Source of the DNA: Doris montereyensis
Taxonomy: Eukaryota > Mollusca > Gastropoda > Nudibranchia > Dorididae
Direction of reading: 5' to 3'
Length of the DNA stretch: 64,000 bases
Assembly: GCA_037039925.1 (NCBI GenBank)
Contig: JAXRKP010001308.1
Location: 1 to 64,000 of the forward strand
Of the stretch, positions 39,341 through 53,060 are shown one piece after another; within the stretch, counting starts at the first letter, position 1, and every line of letters starts with the position of its first letter. The translations under genes and the position numbers were made by a program. The notes under the pieces were generated by a model. It made no database searches. It had not been told where the DNA came from and worked only from the letters and a program-made list of their open reading frames with translations.

Positions 39341-42300
39341 GAGACGATGATACAGAGCGATGATAGAGACCGATTATAGAGACCGATTATAGAGAGCGAT
39401 TATAGAGAGCGATGATAGAGAGCGATGATAAAGAGTGATGATAAAGAGCGATGATAAAGAGCGATGATAGAAAGCGATGATAGAGAGCGATGATAGAGAG
39501 CGATGATAGAGAGCGATGATAGAGAGCGATGATAGAGAGCGATGATAGAGAGCGATGATAGAGAGCGATGATAGAGAGCGATGATAGAGAGCGATGATAG
39601 AGAGCGATGATAGAGAGCGATGATAGAGAGCGATGATACAGAGCGATGATAGAGAGCAATGGTAGAGAGCAATGATAGAGAGATGAGAGTGATGATAAAG
39701 AGCGATGATAGAGAGCGATGATAGAGAGCGATGATAGAGAGCGATGATACAGAGCGATGATAGAGAGCGATGATAAAGAGCGATGATAGAGAGCGATGAT
39801 AGAGAGCGATGGTAGAGATCGATGGTAGAGAGCGATGATAGAGAGCGATGATAGAGAGCGATGATAGAGAGCGATGATAGAGAGCGATGATAGAGAGCGA
39901 TGATAAAGAGCGATTATAGAGAGCGATGATAGAAAGCGATGACAGAGAGCGATGATAGAGAGCGAAGATAGAGAGCGAAGATAGAGAGCGAAGATAAAGA
40001 GCGATGATAGAGAACGATGATAGAGAGCGATGATAGAGAGCGATGATAGAGAGCGATGATACAGAGCGATGATAGAGAGCAATGATAGAGAGCGATGATA
40101 GAGAGTGATGATAAAGAGCGATGATAGAGAGCGATGATAGAGAGCAATGATACAGAGCGATGATAGAGACCGATGATAAAGAGCGATGATAGAGAGCGAT
40201 GATAGAGAGCGATGGTAGAGAGCGATAATAGAGAGCGATGATAGAGAGCGATGATAGAGAGCGATGATAGAGAGCGATGATAGAGGGTGATGATAAAGAG
40301 CGATGATAGAGAGCGATACTAGAGAGCGATGGTAGACAGCGATGATAAAAAGCGATGATAGAGAACGACGATAAAGAGCGATGATAGAGAGCGATGATAG
40401 AGCGATGATAGAGAGCGATGATAGAGAGCGATGATAGAGAGCGATGATAGAGAGCGATGATAGAGAGCTATGATAGAGAGCGATGGTAGAGAGCTATGAT
40501 AGAGGGCGATTGAGAGAGCGATGATAAAGAGAGCGTTGAAAGAGCGATGATATAGAGCGATGATATAGAGCGATGATAGGGAGCGATGATAGAGAGCGAT
40601 GATATAGAGCGATGATAGAGAGCGATGATAGAGAGCGATGATAGAGAGCGATGATAGAGAGCGATGATACAGAGCGATGGTAGAGAGCGATGGTAGAGAG
40701 CGATGATAGAGAGCGATGATTAAAAGCGATGATAAAGAGCGATGATAGAGAGCGATGATAGAGAGCGATGATAGAGAGCGATGATAGAGAGCGATGATAG
40801 AGAACGATGATAGAGAGCGACGATAGAGAGCGATTATAAAGAGCGATGATAGAGACCGATGATAGAGAGCGATGATAGAGAGCGATGATAGAGAGCGATG
40901 ATAGAGAGCGATGATAGAGAGCAATGATAGCGAGCAATTATAGAGAAAGACGATAGAGAGCGATGATAGAGAGCGATGATAGAGAGCAATGATACAGAGC
41001 GATGATATAGAACAATGATATAGAGCCATGATAGAGAGCGATGATAGAGAGCGATGATAGAGAGCGATGATAGAGAGCGATGATAGAGAGCGATGATAGA
41101 GATCGATGGTAGAGAGCGATGATAGAGAGCGATGATAGAGAGCGATGATAGAGAGCGATGATAGAGAACGATGATAGAGAGCGATGATAGAGAACGATGA
41201 TAGAGAGCGATGGTAGAGAGTGATGATAGAGAGCGATGATAGAGAGCGATGATAGAGAGCGATGATAGAGAGCGATGATAGAGAGCGATGATATGAGCGA
41301 AAGAGCGATGATAGAGAGCGATGATAGAGACCGAAAACTAGGGTGTGGTGCTAGAGAGCGATGCTAGAGAGCGATGATAGAGAGCGATGATAGAGAGCGA
41401 TGATAGAGAGCGATGATAGAGAGCGATGGTAGAGAGCGATGGTAGAGAGCGATGATAGAGAGCGATGATAGAGAGCGATGATAGAGAGCGATGATAGAGA
41501 GCGATGATAGAGAGCGATGATAGAGAGCGATGATAGAGAGCGATGATAGAGAGCGATGATAGAGACCGATGATAGAGACCGATGACAGAGACCGATGATA
41601 GAGAGCGATGATAGAGAGCGATGGTAGAAAGCGATGGTAGAGAGCGATGATAGAGAGCGATGGTAGAGAGCGATGGTAGAGAGCGATGATAGAGAGCGAT
41701 GATAGAGAGCGATGATAGAGAGCGATTATGAAGAGCGATTAGAGAGACCGATGATAGAGAGCAAAGCTAGGGAGCGGTGCTAGAGAGCGATGCTAGAGAG
41801 CGATGGTAGACAGCGATGATAAAGAGCGATGATAGAGAACGACGATAGAGAGCGATGATAGAAAGCGATGATAGAGAGCTATGAGAGAGAGCGATGGTAG
41901 AGAGCTATGATAGAGAACGTTGAAAGAGAGCGTTGAAAGAGAGCAATGATATAGAACGATGATATAGAGCGATGATAGAGAGCGATCATAGGGAGCGTTG
42001 ATAGAGAGCGATGATAGAGAGCGATGATAGAGAGCGATGCTAGAGAGCGATGATAGAGACGATAGAGAGCGATGATAGAGAACGATGATAGAGAACACTG
42101 ATAGAGAGCTATGATAGAGAGCGATGATACCGAGCGATGATAGAGAGTGATGATAGAGTGATGGTAGAAAGCGATGATTGAGAGCCATGATGAAGAACGA
42201 TGATAGAGAGCAATGATAGAGAAAGACAATAGAAAGCGATCATAGAAAGTGATGATAGAGAGTGATGATACAGAGCTATGGTAGAGAGTGATGATAGAGA

Positions 42301-42367
42301 GCGATGATCAAGAACGATGATAGAGAGCATTGATAGAGAAAGATGATAGAGAGCGATGATAGAGACC
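39341..42367 (+). repeat. 13-bp satellite, variant-rich block D4
   Basis: Begins with GACCGATTATAGAGACCG (39,367), as at 3,208. From 40,310 onward it parallels the start of the window: GCGATACTAGAGAGCG, GATGGTAGACAGCGATG, GAAAACTAGGGTGTGGTGC (41,335) and GCAAAGCTAGGGAGCGGTGC (41,762). A subgroup with GCGAAGATAGAGA occurs at 39,962-39,995 and again near 49,880-49,905. Confidence 0.92.
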
Positions 42368-42595
<228 letters not shown>

Positions 42596-44450
42596 GAGCG
42601 ATGATAGCGATGATAGAGAGCGATGATAGAGACCGATGATAGAAGGCGATGATAGAGAGCAATGATAGAGAAAGACAATAGAGAGCGATGATGGAGAGCG
42701 ATAATAGAGACCGATGATAGAGAGCGATGATAGAGAGCGATGATAGAGACCGATGATAGAGAGCGATGATAGAGAGCGATGATAGAGAGCGATGATAGAG
42801 AGCGATGATAGAGAGCGATGATAGAGAGCGATGATAGAGATAGAGAGCGATGATAGAGAGCGATGATAGAGAGCGATGATAGAGAGCGATGATAGAGAGA
42901 TGATGATAGAGAGCGATGATAGAGAGCGATGATAGAGAGCGATGATAGAGAGCAATGATAGAGAGCGATGATAAAGAGCGATGATAGAGAGCGAGATAGA
43001 GAGCGATGATAGAGAGCGATGATAGAGAGCGATGATAGAGAGCGATGATAGAGAGCGATGATAGAGAGCGATGATAGAGAGCGAGAGCGATGATAGAGAG
43101 CGATAGAGAGCGATGATAGAGAGCGATGATAGAGAGCGATGATAGAGAGCGATGATAGAGAGCGATGATAGAGAGCGATGATAGAGAGCGATGATAGAGA
43201 GCGATGATAGAGAGCGATGATAGAGAGCGATGAGAGAGCGATGATAGAGAGCGATGATAGAGAGCGATGATAGAGAGCGATGATAGAGAGCGATGATAGA
43301 GAGCGATGATAGAGAGCGATGATAGAGAGCGATGATAGAGAGCGATGATAGAGAGCGATGATAGAGAGCGATGATAGAGAGCGATGATAGAGAGCGATGA
43401 TAGAGAGCGATTATAGAGAGCGATGATAGAGAGCGATGATAAAGAGCGATGATAGAGAGCGATGATAGAGAGCGATGATAGAGAGCGATGATAGAGAGCG
43501 ATGATAGAGAGCGATGATAGAGAGCGATGATAGAGAGCGATGATAGAGAGCGATGATAGAGAGCGATGATAGAGAGCGATGATAGAGAGCGATGATAGAG
43601 AGCGATGATAGAGAGCGATGATAGAGAGCGATGATAGAGAGCGATGATAGAGAGCGATGATAGCGATGATAGAGAGCGATGATAGAGAGCGATGATAGAG
43701 AGCGATGATAGAGAGCGATGATAGAGAGCGATGATAGAGAGCGATGATAGAGAGCGATGATAGAGAGCGATGATAGAGAGCGATGATAGAGAGCGATGAT
43801 AGAGAGCGATGATAGAGAGCGATGATAGAGAGCGATGATAGAGAGCGATGATAGAGAGCGATGATAGAGAGCGATGATAGAGAGCGATGATAGAGAGCGA
43901 TGATAGAGAGCGATGATAGAGAGCGATGATAGAAAGCGATGATAGAGAGCGATGATAGAGAGCGATGATAGAGAGCGATGATAGAGAGCGATGATAGAGA
44001 GCGATGATAGAGAGCGATGATAGAGAGCGATGATAGAGAGCGATGATAGAGAGCGATGATAGAGAGCGATGATAGAGAGCGATGATAGAGAGCGATGATA
44101 GAGAGCGATGATAGAGAGCGATGATAGAGAGCGATGATAGAGAGCGATGATAGAGAGCGATGATAGAGAGCGATGATAGAGAGCGATGATAGAGAGCGAT
44201 GATAGAGAGCGATGAGCGATGATAGAGAGCGATGGTAGAGAGCGATGATAGAGATAAAGCGATGATAGAGAGCGATGATAGAGATGATGATAGAGAGCGA
44301 TGATAGAGAGCGATGATAGAGAGCGATGATAGAGAGCGATGATAAAGAGCGATGATAGAGAGCGATGATAAAGAGCGATGATAGAGAGCGATGATAGAGA
44401 GCGATGATAGAGAGCGATGATAGAGAGCGATGATAGAGAACGATGATAGA
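42596..44450 (+). repeat. 13-bp satellite, short variant stretch then uniform core H5
   Basis: The first 160 bases carry the post-cassette signature (GATGATAGCGATGATAG, AAGACAATAG, GATGGAGAGCGATAA), nearly identical to 2349-2510. After about 42,760 the array is uniform, with long error-free runs at 43,460-44,200. Confidence 0.93.
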
Positions 44451-44760
44451 GAGCATTGATAGAGAAAGCTATGATAGAGAGCGATGATAGAGAGCGATCG
44501 AGGGAGATCATGGAGCGAGGCTATGATACCTCTCTCTCGATGAGAGTCATTAGAGAGCGATGATAGAGCTCGATCTCTCTAGAGAGCGATGATAGAGAAC
44601 GATGATGAGATAGAGAGCGATCTCTAGAAGGCGATGGCAGCTCTCTCTCTCTAGAGAGCTCTGATCTCTCTCTCTCTCTCTCTCTGAAAAGAGCGTTGAA
44701 AGAGAGCGATGATATAGAACGATGATATAGAGTGATCTCTATCTGATCGATGATAGAGCG
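44451..44760. repeat. Scrambled satellite with short inverted and CT pieces
   Basis: The regular 13-mer is broken for about 300 bases. Visible pieces are GGGAGATCATGGAGCGAGG (44,503-44,521), CTATGATACCTCTCTCTCG, GCTCGATCTCTCTAGAG, a short (CT)n run near 44,665-44,685, and then the variant-block landmark GAGCGTTGAAAGAGAGCG (44,693). It looks like the wreck of a cassette with rearranged orientation. I see no coding signal. Confidence 0.7.
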
Positions 44761-46380
44761 ATGATAGAGAGCGATGATGATAGAGAGCGATGATGATAGA
44801 GAGCGATGATAGAGAGCGATGATAGAGAGCGATGATAGAGAGCGATGATAGAGATCTGGAGCGATAGAGAACAATGATAGAGAGCGATGATAGAGAGCGA
44901 TGAGCGATGATAGAGAGCGATGATAGAGAGCGATGATAGAGAGCGATGATAGAGAGCGATGATAGAGAGCGATCAGATAGAGAGCGATGATAGCGATGAT
45001 AGAGAACGATGATAGAGAGCGATGATAAGGATGATAAAGAGAATGATAGAGGCGATGATAGAGAGCGATGATAGAGAGCGATGATAGAGAGCGATGAAGA
45101 GAGCAATGATAGAGAACGATGATAGAGAGCGATGATAGAGCGATGATAGAGAGCGATGATAGAGAGCGATGATAGAGAGCGATGATAGAGAGCGATGATA
45201 GAGCGATGATGATGATAGAGACTGGAGAGCGATGATAGAGAGCGATGATAGAGAGCAATGATAGGAGATGATAGAGAGCGATGATAGAGAGCGATGATAG
45301 AGAGCGATGATAGAGATCGATGATAGAGAGCGATGATAGAGAGCGATGATAGAGAGCGATGATAGAGAGCAATGATAGAGAGCGATGATAGAGAGCGATG
45401 ATAGAGAGCGATGATAGAGAGCGATGATAGAGAGCGATGATAGAGAGCAATGATAGAGAGCGATGATAGAGAGCGATGATAGCGATGATAGCAATGATAG
45501 AGAGCGATGATAGAGAGCGATGATAGAGAGCGATGATAGAGAGCGATGATAGAGAGCAATGATAGAGAGCGATGATAGAGAGCGATGATAGAGAGCGATG
45601 ATAGAGAGCGATGATAGAGAGCGATGATAGAGAGCGATGATAGAGAGCGATGATAGAGAGCGATGATAGAGCGATGATAGCGATGATAGAGAGCGATGAT
45701 AGAGAGCGATGATAGAGAGCTGATGATAGAGACCGATGATAGAGAGCAATGATAGAGAGCGATGATAGAGAGAAAGACGATAGAGAGCGATGATAGAGAG
45801 CGATGATAGAGAGCGATGATAGAGAGCGATGATAGAGAGTGATGAGATGAAAGCGATGATAGAGAGCGATGATAGAGAGCGATGATAGAGAGCGATGATA
45901 GAGAGCGATGATAGAGAGCGATGATAGAGAGCGATGATAGAGAGCGATGATAGAGAGCGATGATAGAGAGCGATGATAGAGAGCGATGATAGAGAGCGAT
46001 GATAGAGAGCGATGATAGAGAGCGATGATAGAGAGCGATGATAGAGAGCGATGATAGAGACCGATTATAGAGAGCGATTATAGAGAGCGATGATAGAGAG
46101 CGATGATAGAGAGCGATGATAGAGAGCGATGATAGAGAGCGATGATAGAGAGCGATGATAGAGAGCGATGATAGAGAGCGATGATAGAGAGCGATGATAG
46201 AGAGCGATGATAGAGAGCGATGATAGAGAGCGATGATAGAGAGCGATGATAGAGAGCGATGATGAGAGATGCTAGAGAGGATGATAGAGAGCGATGATAG
46301 AGAGCGATGATAAAGAGCGATGATAGAGAGCGATGATAGAGAGCGATGATAGAGAGCGATGATAGAGAGCGATGATAGAG
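44761..46380 (+). repeat. 13-bp satellite with frequent indels
   Basis: Consensus-like units interrupted by small indels in the first kilobase (GATCAGATAGAGAG near 44,973; GATAAGGATGATAAAG near 45,025). It becomes uniform from about 45,850 to 46,260. Confidence 0.9.
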
Positions 46381-47680
46381 AGCGATGATAGAGTGATGAT
46401 AGAAAGCGATGATTGAGAGCCGATGAAGAACGATGATAGCGAAAGAGAGGGAAGCAGACCGATGACAAAGCGATTAGAGAGAACGATGATAGAGAGCGAT
46501 GATAGAGAGCGATGATAGAGAGCGATGATAGAGAGCGATGGTAGAGAGCGATGATAGAGAGCGATGATAGAGAGCGACGATAGAGAGCGATGATAGAGAG
46601 CGACGATAGAGAGCGACGATAGAGAGCGACGATAGAGAGCGACGATAGAGAGCGACGATAGAGAGAGACGATAGAGAGAGACGATAGAGAGCGATGATAG
46701 AGAGCGATGATAGAGAGCGATGATAGATAGCGATGATAGAGAGCGATGATAGAGAGCGATGATAGAGAGCGATGATAGAGAGCGATTTTAGAGAGCGATG
46801 CTAGATAGTGATGCTAGAGAGCGATGATAGAGAGCGATGATAGAGAGCAATGATAGAGAGCGATGATATAGAGTGACGATAAAGAACGATGGATAGAGAG
46901 CGATGATAGAGAGCGATGATAGAGAGCGATGATAGAGAGCGATGATATAGAACGACGATAGAGAGCGATGATAGAGAGCGATGATAGAGAGCGATGATAG
47001 AGAGCGATGATAGAGAGTGATGATATGAGAGATGATAGAGAGCGATGATAGAGAGCGATGATAGAGAGCGATGATAGAGAACGATGATAGAGAGCGATGA
47101 TAGAGAGTGATGATAGAGAGCGATGATAGAGAGCGATGATAGAGAGCGATGATAGAGAGCGATGATAGAGAGCGATGATAGAGAGCGATGATGAAGAGCG
47201 ATGATAGAGAGCGATGATAGAGAGCAATGAGAGAGCGATGAAAGAGCGATGATAGAGAACGATGATAGAGAGCGATGATAGAGAGCGATGATAGAGAGCG
47301 ATGATAGAGAGCGATGATAGAGAGCGATGATAGAGAGCGATGATAAAGAGCGATGATAGAGAGCGATGATAGAGAGCGATGATAGAGAGCGATGATAGAG
47401 AGCGATGATAGAGAGCGATGATAGAGAACGATGATAGAGAGCGATGATAGAGAGCGATGATAGAGAGCGATGATAGAGAGCGATGATAGAGAGCGATGAT
47501 AGAGAGCGATGATATAGAACGATGATATAGAGCGATGATAGAGAGCGATGATAGAGAGCGATGATAGAGAGCGATGATAGAGAGCGATGATAGAGAACGA
47601 TCATAGAGAGCGATGATAGAGAGTGATGATAGAGAGCGATGATAGAGAGCGATGGGTGAGAGCGATGATAGAGAGATGCT
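46381..47680 (+). repeat. 13-bp satellite, variant-rich block D5, left part, with GACGAT sub-array
   Basis: Contains the landmark GATTGAGAGCCGATGAAG (46,409-46,427). At about 46,572-46,685 roughly eight consecutive units carry GACGATAGAGAGC in place of GATGATAGAGAGC, adding a second CpG per unit. The block ends at cassette 5. Confidence 0.9.
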
Positions 47681-47847
<167 letters not shown>

Positions 47848-49576
47848 AGAGCGATGATAGCGATGATAGCGAGCAATGATAGAGAGCAATGATAGCGAAA
47901 ATAGAGAGGGATAATAGAGAGCGATGCTAGAGAGCGATGATAGAGAACGGATGATAGAGAGCGATGATAGCAATATTAGCGAGCGATGATAGCGAGCAAT
48001 GATAGCAATGATAGAGAGGGATGATAGAGAGCGATGGATAGAGAGCGATGGTAGAGAGCGATGATAGAGAACGGATGATAGAGAACGAATGATAGAGAGC
48101 GACGCTAGACAGTGGATGATAGAGAGCTGATGATAGAGAGCGATGATAGAGAGTGATGATAGAGAGCGATGATAGAGAGCGATGATAGAGCGATGTCATT
48201 GGAGTGATGATAACGAGCGATTATGAGCTATGATAGAGAGCGATGATGATAAGCGATAGAGAGCGATGATAGAGAGCGGTGATAGGGAGCGACTATAGAC
48301 AGCGATGATAGTAAGCGATAATAGGGAGCGAAGATAGAGAGCTATGATAGAGACGATGGTAGAGAGCGATGATAGAGAACGATGATAGAGAGCGATGATA
48401 GAGAGTGATGCTAGTGGATATGCTAGAGAGCGATGAGAGAGAGCGATGAGAGAGATGATAGAAAGCGATGATAGAGAACACTGAGAGAAAGAGCTATGAT
48501 AGAGACGATGCTAGAGAGAGCGATGATAGAGAGCGATGATAGAGAGCGATGCTAGAGAACGCTGCTAGAGAGCGATGATAGAGACGGTTGATAGAGAGCG
48601 ATGATAGAGAGCAATGATAGAGAGCGATGACAGAGAGAGATGATAGAGAGCGATGACAGAGAGCGATGATAGAGCGATGATAGAGAGCGATGATAGAAGC
48701 GACGATAGAGAGCGATGATAGAGAGCTATTATAGAGAGCGATTGTAGAGAGCGATGGTAGAGAGCGATGATTGAGAGCGATGATATAGAGCGATGATATA
48801 AAGCGATGATATCAAGCGATGATAGAGAACGATGATAGAGAGCGATGGTAGAGAGCGATGATAGAGAGCGATGATAGAGAGCGATGTTATAGAGAGATGA
48901 TAGAGAGCGATGATAGAGAGCGATGATAGAGAGCGCTGGTGGAGAGCGATGATAGAGAGCGATGATAGAGAGCGATGATAGAGAAAAACAATAGAGAGCG
49001 ATGATAGATAGCGATGATAGAGAGCGGTGATAGAGTGCGATGATAGAGAGCGATGGTAGAGAGCGATGGTAGCGAGCGATGATAGAGGCGATGATAGATA
49101 ACGATGATAGAAAGCGATGATAGAGAGCGATGCAATTAGATATGTTAGAGAGCGATGTTAGAGAGCGATGATAGAGATGATAGAGAGCGATGATAGAGAA
49201 CACTGAGAGAGAGCTATGATAGAGAGCGATGCTAGAGAGCGATGCTGAAGAGTGATGCTAGAGAACTATGATAAAGAGCGATGATAGAGAGCGATGCTAT
49301 AGAGCAATGCTAGAGAACACTGATAGAGAGCTATGATAGAGCGATGATACCGAGCGATGATACCGAGCGATGATAGAGAGTGATGATAGAGTGATGGTAG
49401 AAAGCGATGATTGAGAGCCATGAAGAAGAACGATGATAGAGAGCAATGATAGAGAAAGGCAATAGAGAGCGATGATAGAGAGTGATGATAGACAGTGATG
49501 ATAGAGAGCGATGGTAGAGAGGGATGATATAGAGAACAATGATGAAGAACGATGATAGAGAGCATTGATAGAGAAC
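47848..49576 (+). repeat. 13-bp satellite, strongly varied block D5
   Basis: Mixed units with many GCAATGAT, GATAATAG, GGATGATAG and GATGCTAG forms. Tokens such as GCTAGTGGATATGCTAG (48,410-48,427) recur as GCTATTGGATATGCTAG at 50,930-50,946, suggesting another internal duplication of roughly 2.5 kb offset. No gene is supported. Confidence 0.85.
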
Positions 49577-49650
49577 GATGATATCATCGTCTCTCTCTCT
49601 CTGTCTATCATCGCACTCTGTCTATCATTATTCTTTTCTTTTCTCTAGCG
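49577..49650. repeat. Minimal cassette without CT expansion
   Basis: Palindrome GATGATATCATC (49,577-49,588) and the inverted 13-mers (GTCTATCATCGCACTCTG then TCTATCATTATTC) are present, but the pyrimidine tract is only a CTTTTCTTTTCTCTAG remnant before satellite resumes with GCGAGCGATGATAG. It shows the cassette skeleton with no long (CT)n. Confidence 0.88.
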
Positions 49651-50180
49651 AGCGATGATAGAGAGCGATGATAGAGAGCGATGATAGAGAGCGATGATAG
49701 AGAGCGATGATAGAGAGCGATGATAGAGAGCGATGATAGAGAGCGATGATAGAGAGCGATGATAGAGAGCGATGAATAGATAATAGTGAGCGATGAAAGA
49801 GAGCGATGAAAGAGAGCGATGATAAAGAACGATTATAGGAGAGCGATCATAGAAAGCGATGACAGAGAGCGATGATAGAGAGCGAAGATAGAGAGCGAAG
49901 ATAGAGAGCGATGATAGAGAGCGATGATAGAGAGCGATGATAGAGAGCGGTGATAGAGAGTGATGATAGAGAGCGATGATAGAGCGATGATAGAGCGATG
50001 ATAGAGAAAGACAATAGAGAGCGATGATAGAGAGCGATGATAGAACACGATGATAGAACACGATGATAGAAGCAATGATAGAGAGCGATGATAGAGAGCG
50101 ATGATAGAGAGCGATGATAGAGAGCGATGATAGAGAGCGATGATCGAGAGCGATGATAGAGAGCGATGATCGAGAGCGAT
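49651..50180 (+). repeat. 13-bp satellite between two cassettes
   Basis: About 110 bases of uniform units, then mixed variants including GCGAAGATAGAGA and GAACACGATGATAG. It ends in GATGATCGAGAGCGATG at the next cassette. Confidence 0.88.
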
Positions 50181-50233
50181 GCTATCATTGCTCTCTCTCT
50201 CTCTGTCTATCATCGCTCTCTCTCTGTCCATCA

Positions 50234-50311
<78 letters not shown>

Positions 50312-50341
50312 AGAGAGCGATGATATCTATCTCTTTCTCTT
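50181..50341. repeat. Pyrimidine cassette 6 with a duplicated right edge
   Basis: Left junction GCTATCATTGCTCTC, inverted units (CTGTCTATCATCGCTC then CTGTCCATCATCACTC), and (CT)n to about 50,302. The edge CTCTTTCTCTTAGAG occurs twice, at about 50,301-50,315 and 50,331-50,345, separated by AGCGATGATATCTAT, so the right border was tandemly duplicated. Confidence 0.9.
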
Positions 50342-51430
50342 AGAGCGATGATAGCGAGCAATGATAATAACGTTAATAGAGAGTGATAATAGAGAGCAAT
50401 GGTAGAGAGCGATGATAGAGAACGGATCATAGAGAGCGATGAAAGCGATATTAGCGAGCGATGATAAGAGCAATGATAGCGATGATAGAGAGGGATAATA
50501 GAGAGCGATGGTAGAGAGCGATGATAGAGAGCGATGATAGAGAGCGATGATAGAGAGCGATGATAGAGAATGATGATAGAGAGCGATGATAGAGAGTGGA
50601 TGATAGAGAGCTGATGATAGAGAGAGCGCGATGATAGAGAGCGATGATAGAGAGCTATCATTGAGAGCGGTGATAGCGAGCGATGATAGCGATCTATGAT
50701 AGCGAGCGATGATAGAGAGTGATGATAGACATCGATGATATAGAGCGATGATAGAGAACGATGATGATAAGCGATAGAGAGCGATGATAGAGAGCGATGA
50801 TAGAGAGCGACTATAGACAGCGATGATAGTCAGCGATGATAAAGAGCGAAGATATAGAGCTATGATAGAGAGCGATGGTAGAGAGCGATGATAGAGGAGC
50901 AATGATAGAGAGCGATGATTGAGAGCGATGCTATTGGATATGCTAGAGAGTGATGAGAGAGCGATGATAGAGATGATAGAGAGTGATGATAGAGAACACT
51001 GAGAGAAAGAGCTCTGTTAGAGAGCGATGCTAGAGAGCGATGACAGAAAGCGATGATAGAGAGCGATACTTGAGAACGATGTTAGAGAGCGATGATAACG
51101 AGCGATGATATCGAGCAATGATAGCCATAATAGAGAGTGATAATAGAGAGCGAAGATAGAGGGCGATGATACAGAGCGATGATAGCGATCGATGATAGAG
51201 AGCGATGATAAAGAGCGATGATAAAGAGCGATGATAGAGACAGTTGATAGAGAACGATGATAGAGAGCAATGATAGAGAGCGATGATAGAGAGAGAGGTG
51301 ATAGAGCGCGATGATAGAGCACGATGATAGAGCGCGATGATAGAGAACAATGATAGAGAACAATGATAGAGAGCAATGATAGAGAGCAATGATAGAGAAC
51401 GATGATACAGAGCGACGATACAGAGCAATG
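50342..51430 (+). repeat. 13-bp satellite, strongly varied
   Basis: Units follow the order seen after cassette 5 (GCGATGATAGCGAGCAATG, GATAATAGAGAGC, GGATGATAG). Many short indels. The overlapping minus-strand frames in this stretch are repeat translations. Confidence 0.87.
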
Positions 51431-52140
51431 ATAGAGAGCAATGCTAGAGAGCGCTGCTAGAGAGCGATGCTAGAGAGCGATGCTAGAGAGTTGCTGTCTA
51501 GAGAGCGTTGCTAGAGAGCGATGCTAAAGAGCGATGCTAAAGAGCGATGCTAGAGAGCGATGCTAGAGAGCGCTTGCGAGCTATAGAGAGCGATGATAGA
51601 GAGCGGTAGAGAGCGATAGAAAGCGATGATAGAGAGCGGTGATAGAGAGGATGATAGAGAGCGGATGATAAAGAGCGGATGATAGAGAGTGGATGATAGA
51701 AAGCGGATCATAGAGAGTGGATGATAGAAAGCGGATCATAGAGACTGGATGATAAAGAGCGATGAAAGAGAGCGATGATAAAGAGCGATGATAGAGAGCG
51801 ATGATAAAGAGCGATGATAAAGAGCGATGATAGAGACTGGATGCTAGAGAGCGGATGCTAGAGAGCGATGCTAAAGAGCGATGCTAAAGAGCGATGCTAG
51901 AGAGCGATGCTAGAGAGCAATGCTAGAGAGCAATGCTAGAGAGCAATGCTAGAGAGCAATGCTAGAGAGCGATGCTAGAGAGCGATGCTAGAGCGAGAGA
52001 GCGATGCCAGAGAACGATGCTAAAGAGCGATGCTAAAGAGCGATGCTAAAGAGCGATGCTAAAGAGCGATGATAAAGAGCGATGCTAGAGCGATGCTAGA
52101 GCGATGCTAGAGCGATGCTAGAGCGATGATAGAGCGATGA
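51431..52140 (+). repeat. 13-bp satellite, GATGCTAGAGAGC subfamily
   Basis: Here the dominant unit becomes GATGCTAGAGAGC or GATGCTAAAGAGC instead of GATGATAGAGAGC, with GGATGATAG forms between. Short runs of a single variant are visible, for example GCAATGCTAGAGA about five times at 51,920-51,975 and an 11-bp form GCGATGCTAGA at 52,085-52,125. Confidence 0.88.
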
Positions 52141-52290
52141 TAGAAAACGATGACGAGAGCGATGATGAAGAACGATGATGAAGAACGATGATGAAGAACG
52201 ATGATGAAGAACGATGATGAAGAACGATGATGAAGAACGATGATGAAGAACGATGATGAAGAACGATGATGAAGAACGATGATAAGAGCG
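52141..52290 (+). repeat. Local sub-array of the variant GAAGAACGATGAT
   Basis: About ten consecutive copies of GAAGAACGATGAT (52,160-52,285), still 13 bp long but differing from the consensus at several positions. It is an example of one variant unit spreading locally. Confidence 0.92.
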
Positions 52291-52799
52291 GATGATAGAG
52301 AGCGGATGAGCGATAAAGAGGTGATGCTAGCGAGCGATGCTAGAGAGGGATGCTAGAGAGGGATGCTAGAGAGGATGATAGAGAGGGATGCTAGAGAGGG
52401 ATGATAGAGAGGGATGCAAAAGAGCGATGCTAGAGAGCGATGCTAGAGAGGGATGCTAGAGAGGATGCTAGAGAGGATGCTAGAGAGGAATGCTAGAGAG
52501 GAATGCTAGAGAGCGATGCTAGAGAGCGATGCTAGAAAGTGGATGCTAGAAAGCGGATGATAGAAAGCGGATGCTAGAGAGCGGATGCTAGAGAGCTTGA
52601 TGCTAGAGAGCTCTGATGCTAGAGAGCGGATGATAAAGAGCGATGATAAAGAGCGATGATAAAGAGCGATGATAAAGAGCGATGATAAAGAGCGATGATA
52701 AAGAGCGATGATAAAGAGCGATGCTAGAGAGATGCTAGAGAGATGCTAGAGCGATGCTAGAGCGATGCTAGAGCGATGCTAGAGCGATGCAGAGAGCGA
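52291..52799 (+). repeat. 13-bp satellite, GGATGCTAGAGA and GATGATAAAGAGC forms
   Basis: Runs of GAGGGATGCTAGA, GAGGAATGCTAGA and GCGGATGCTAGAGA, followed by a run of GATGATAAAGAGC (52,630-52,720) and shortened units GCGATGCTAGA (52,750-52,790). Confidence 0.86.
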
Positions 52800-53060
52800 T
52801 GACTGAGAGCCATGATGAGAACGATGATGAAGAACGATGATGAAGAACGATGATGAAGAACGATGATGAAGAACGATGATGAAGAACGATGATGAAGAAC
52901 GATGATGAAGAACGATGATGAAGAACGATGATGAAAACGATGATGAAGAACGATGATGAAGAACGATGATGAAGAACGATGATGAAGAACGATGATGATG
53001 AACGATGATGAAGAGCGATGATGAAGAGCGATGATGAAGAGCGATTATGAAGAGCGATTC
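52800..53060 (+). repeat. Second sub-array of GAAGAACGATGAT
   Basis: About fourteen copies of GAAGAACGATGAT between 52,820 and 53,010, preceded by GACTGAGAGCCATGATG and ending in GAAGAGCGATGATGAAG. Same variant as the sub-array 660 bases upstream, and preceded by the same order of neighbours (short GCGATGCTAGA units), so the pair may come from one duplication. Confidence 0.9.
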
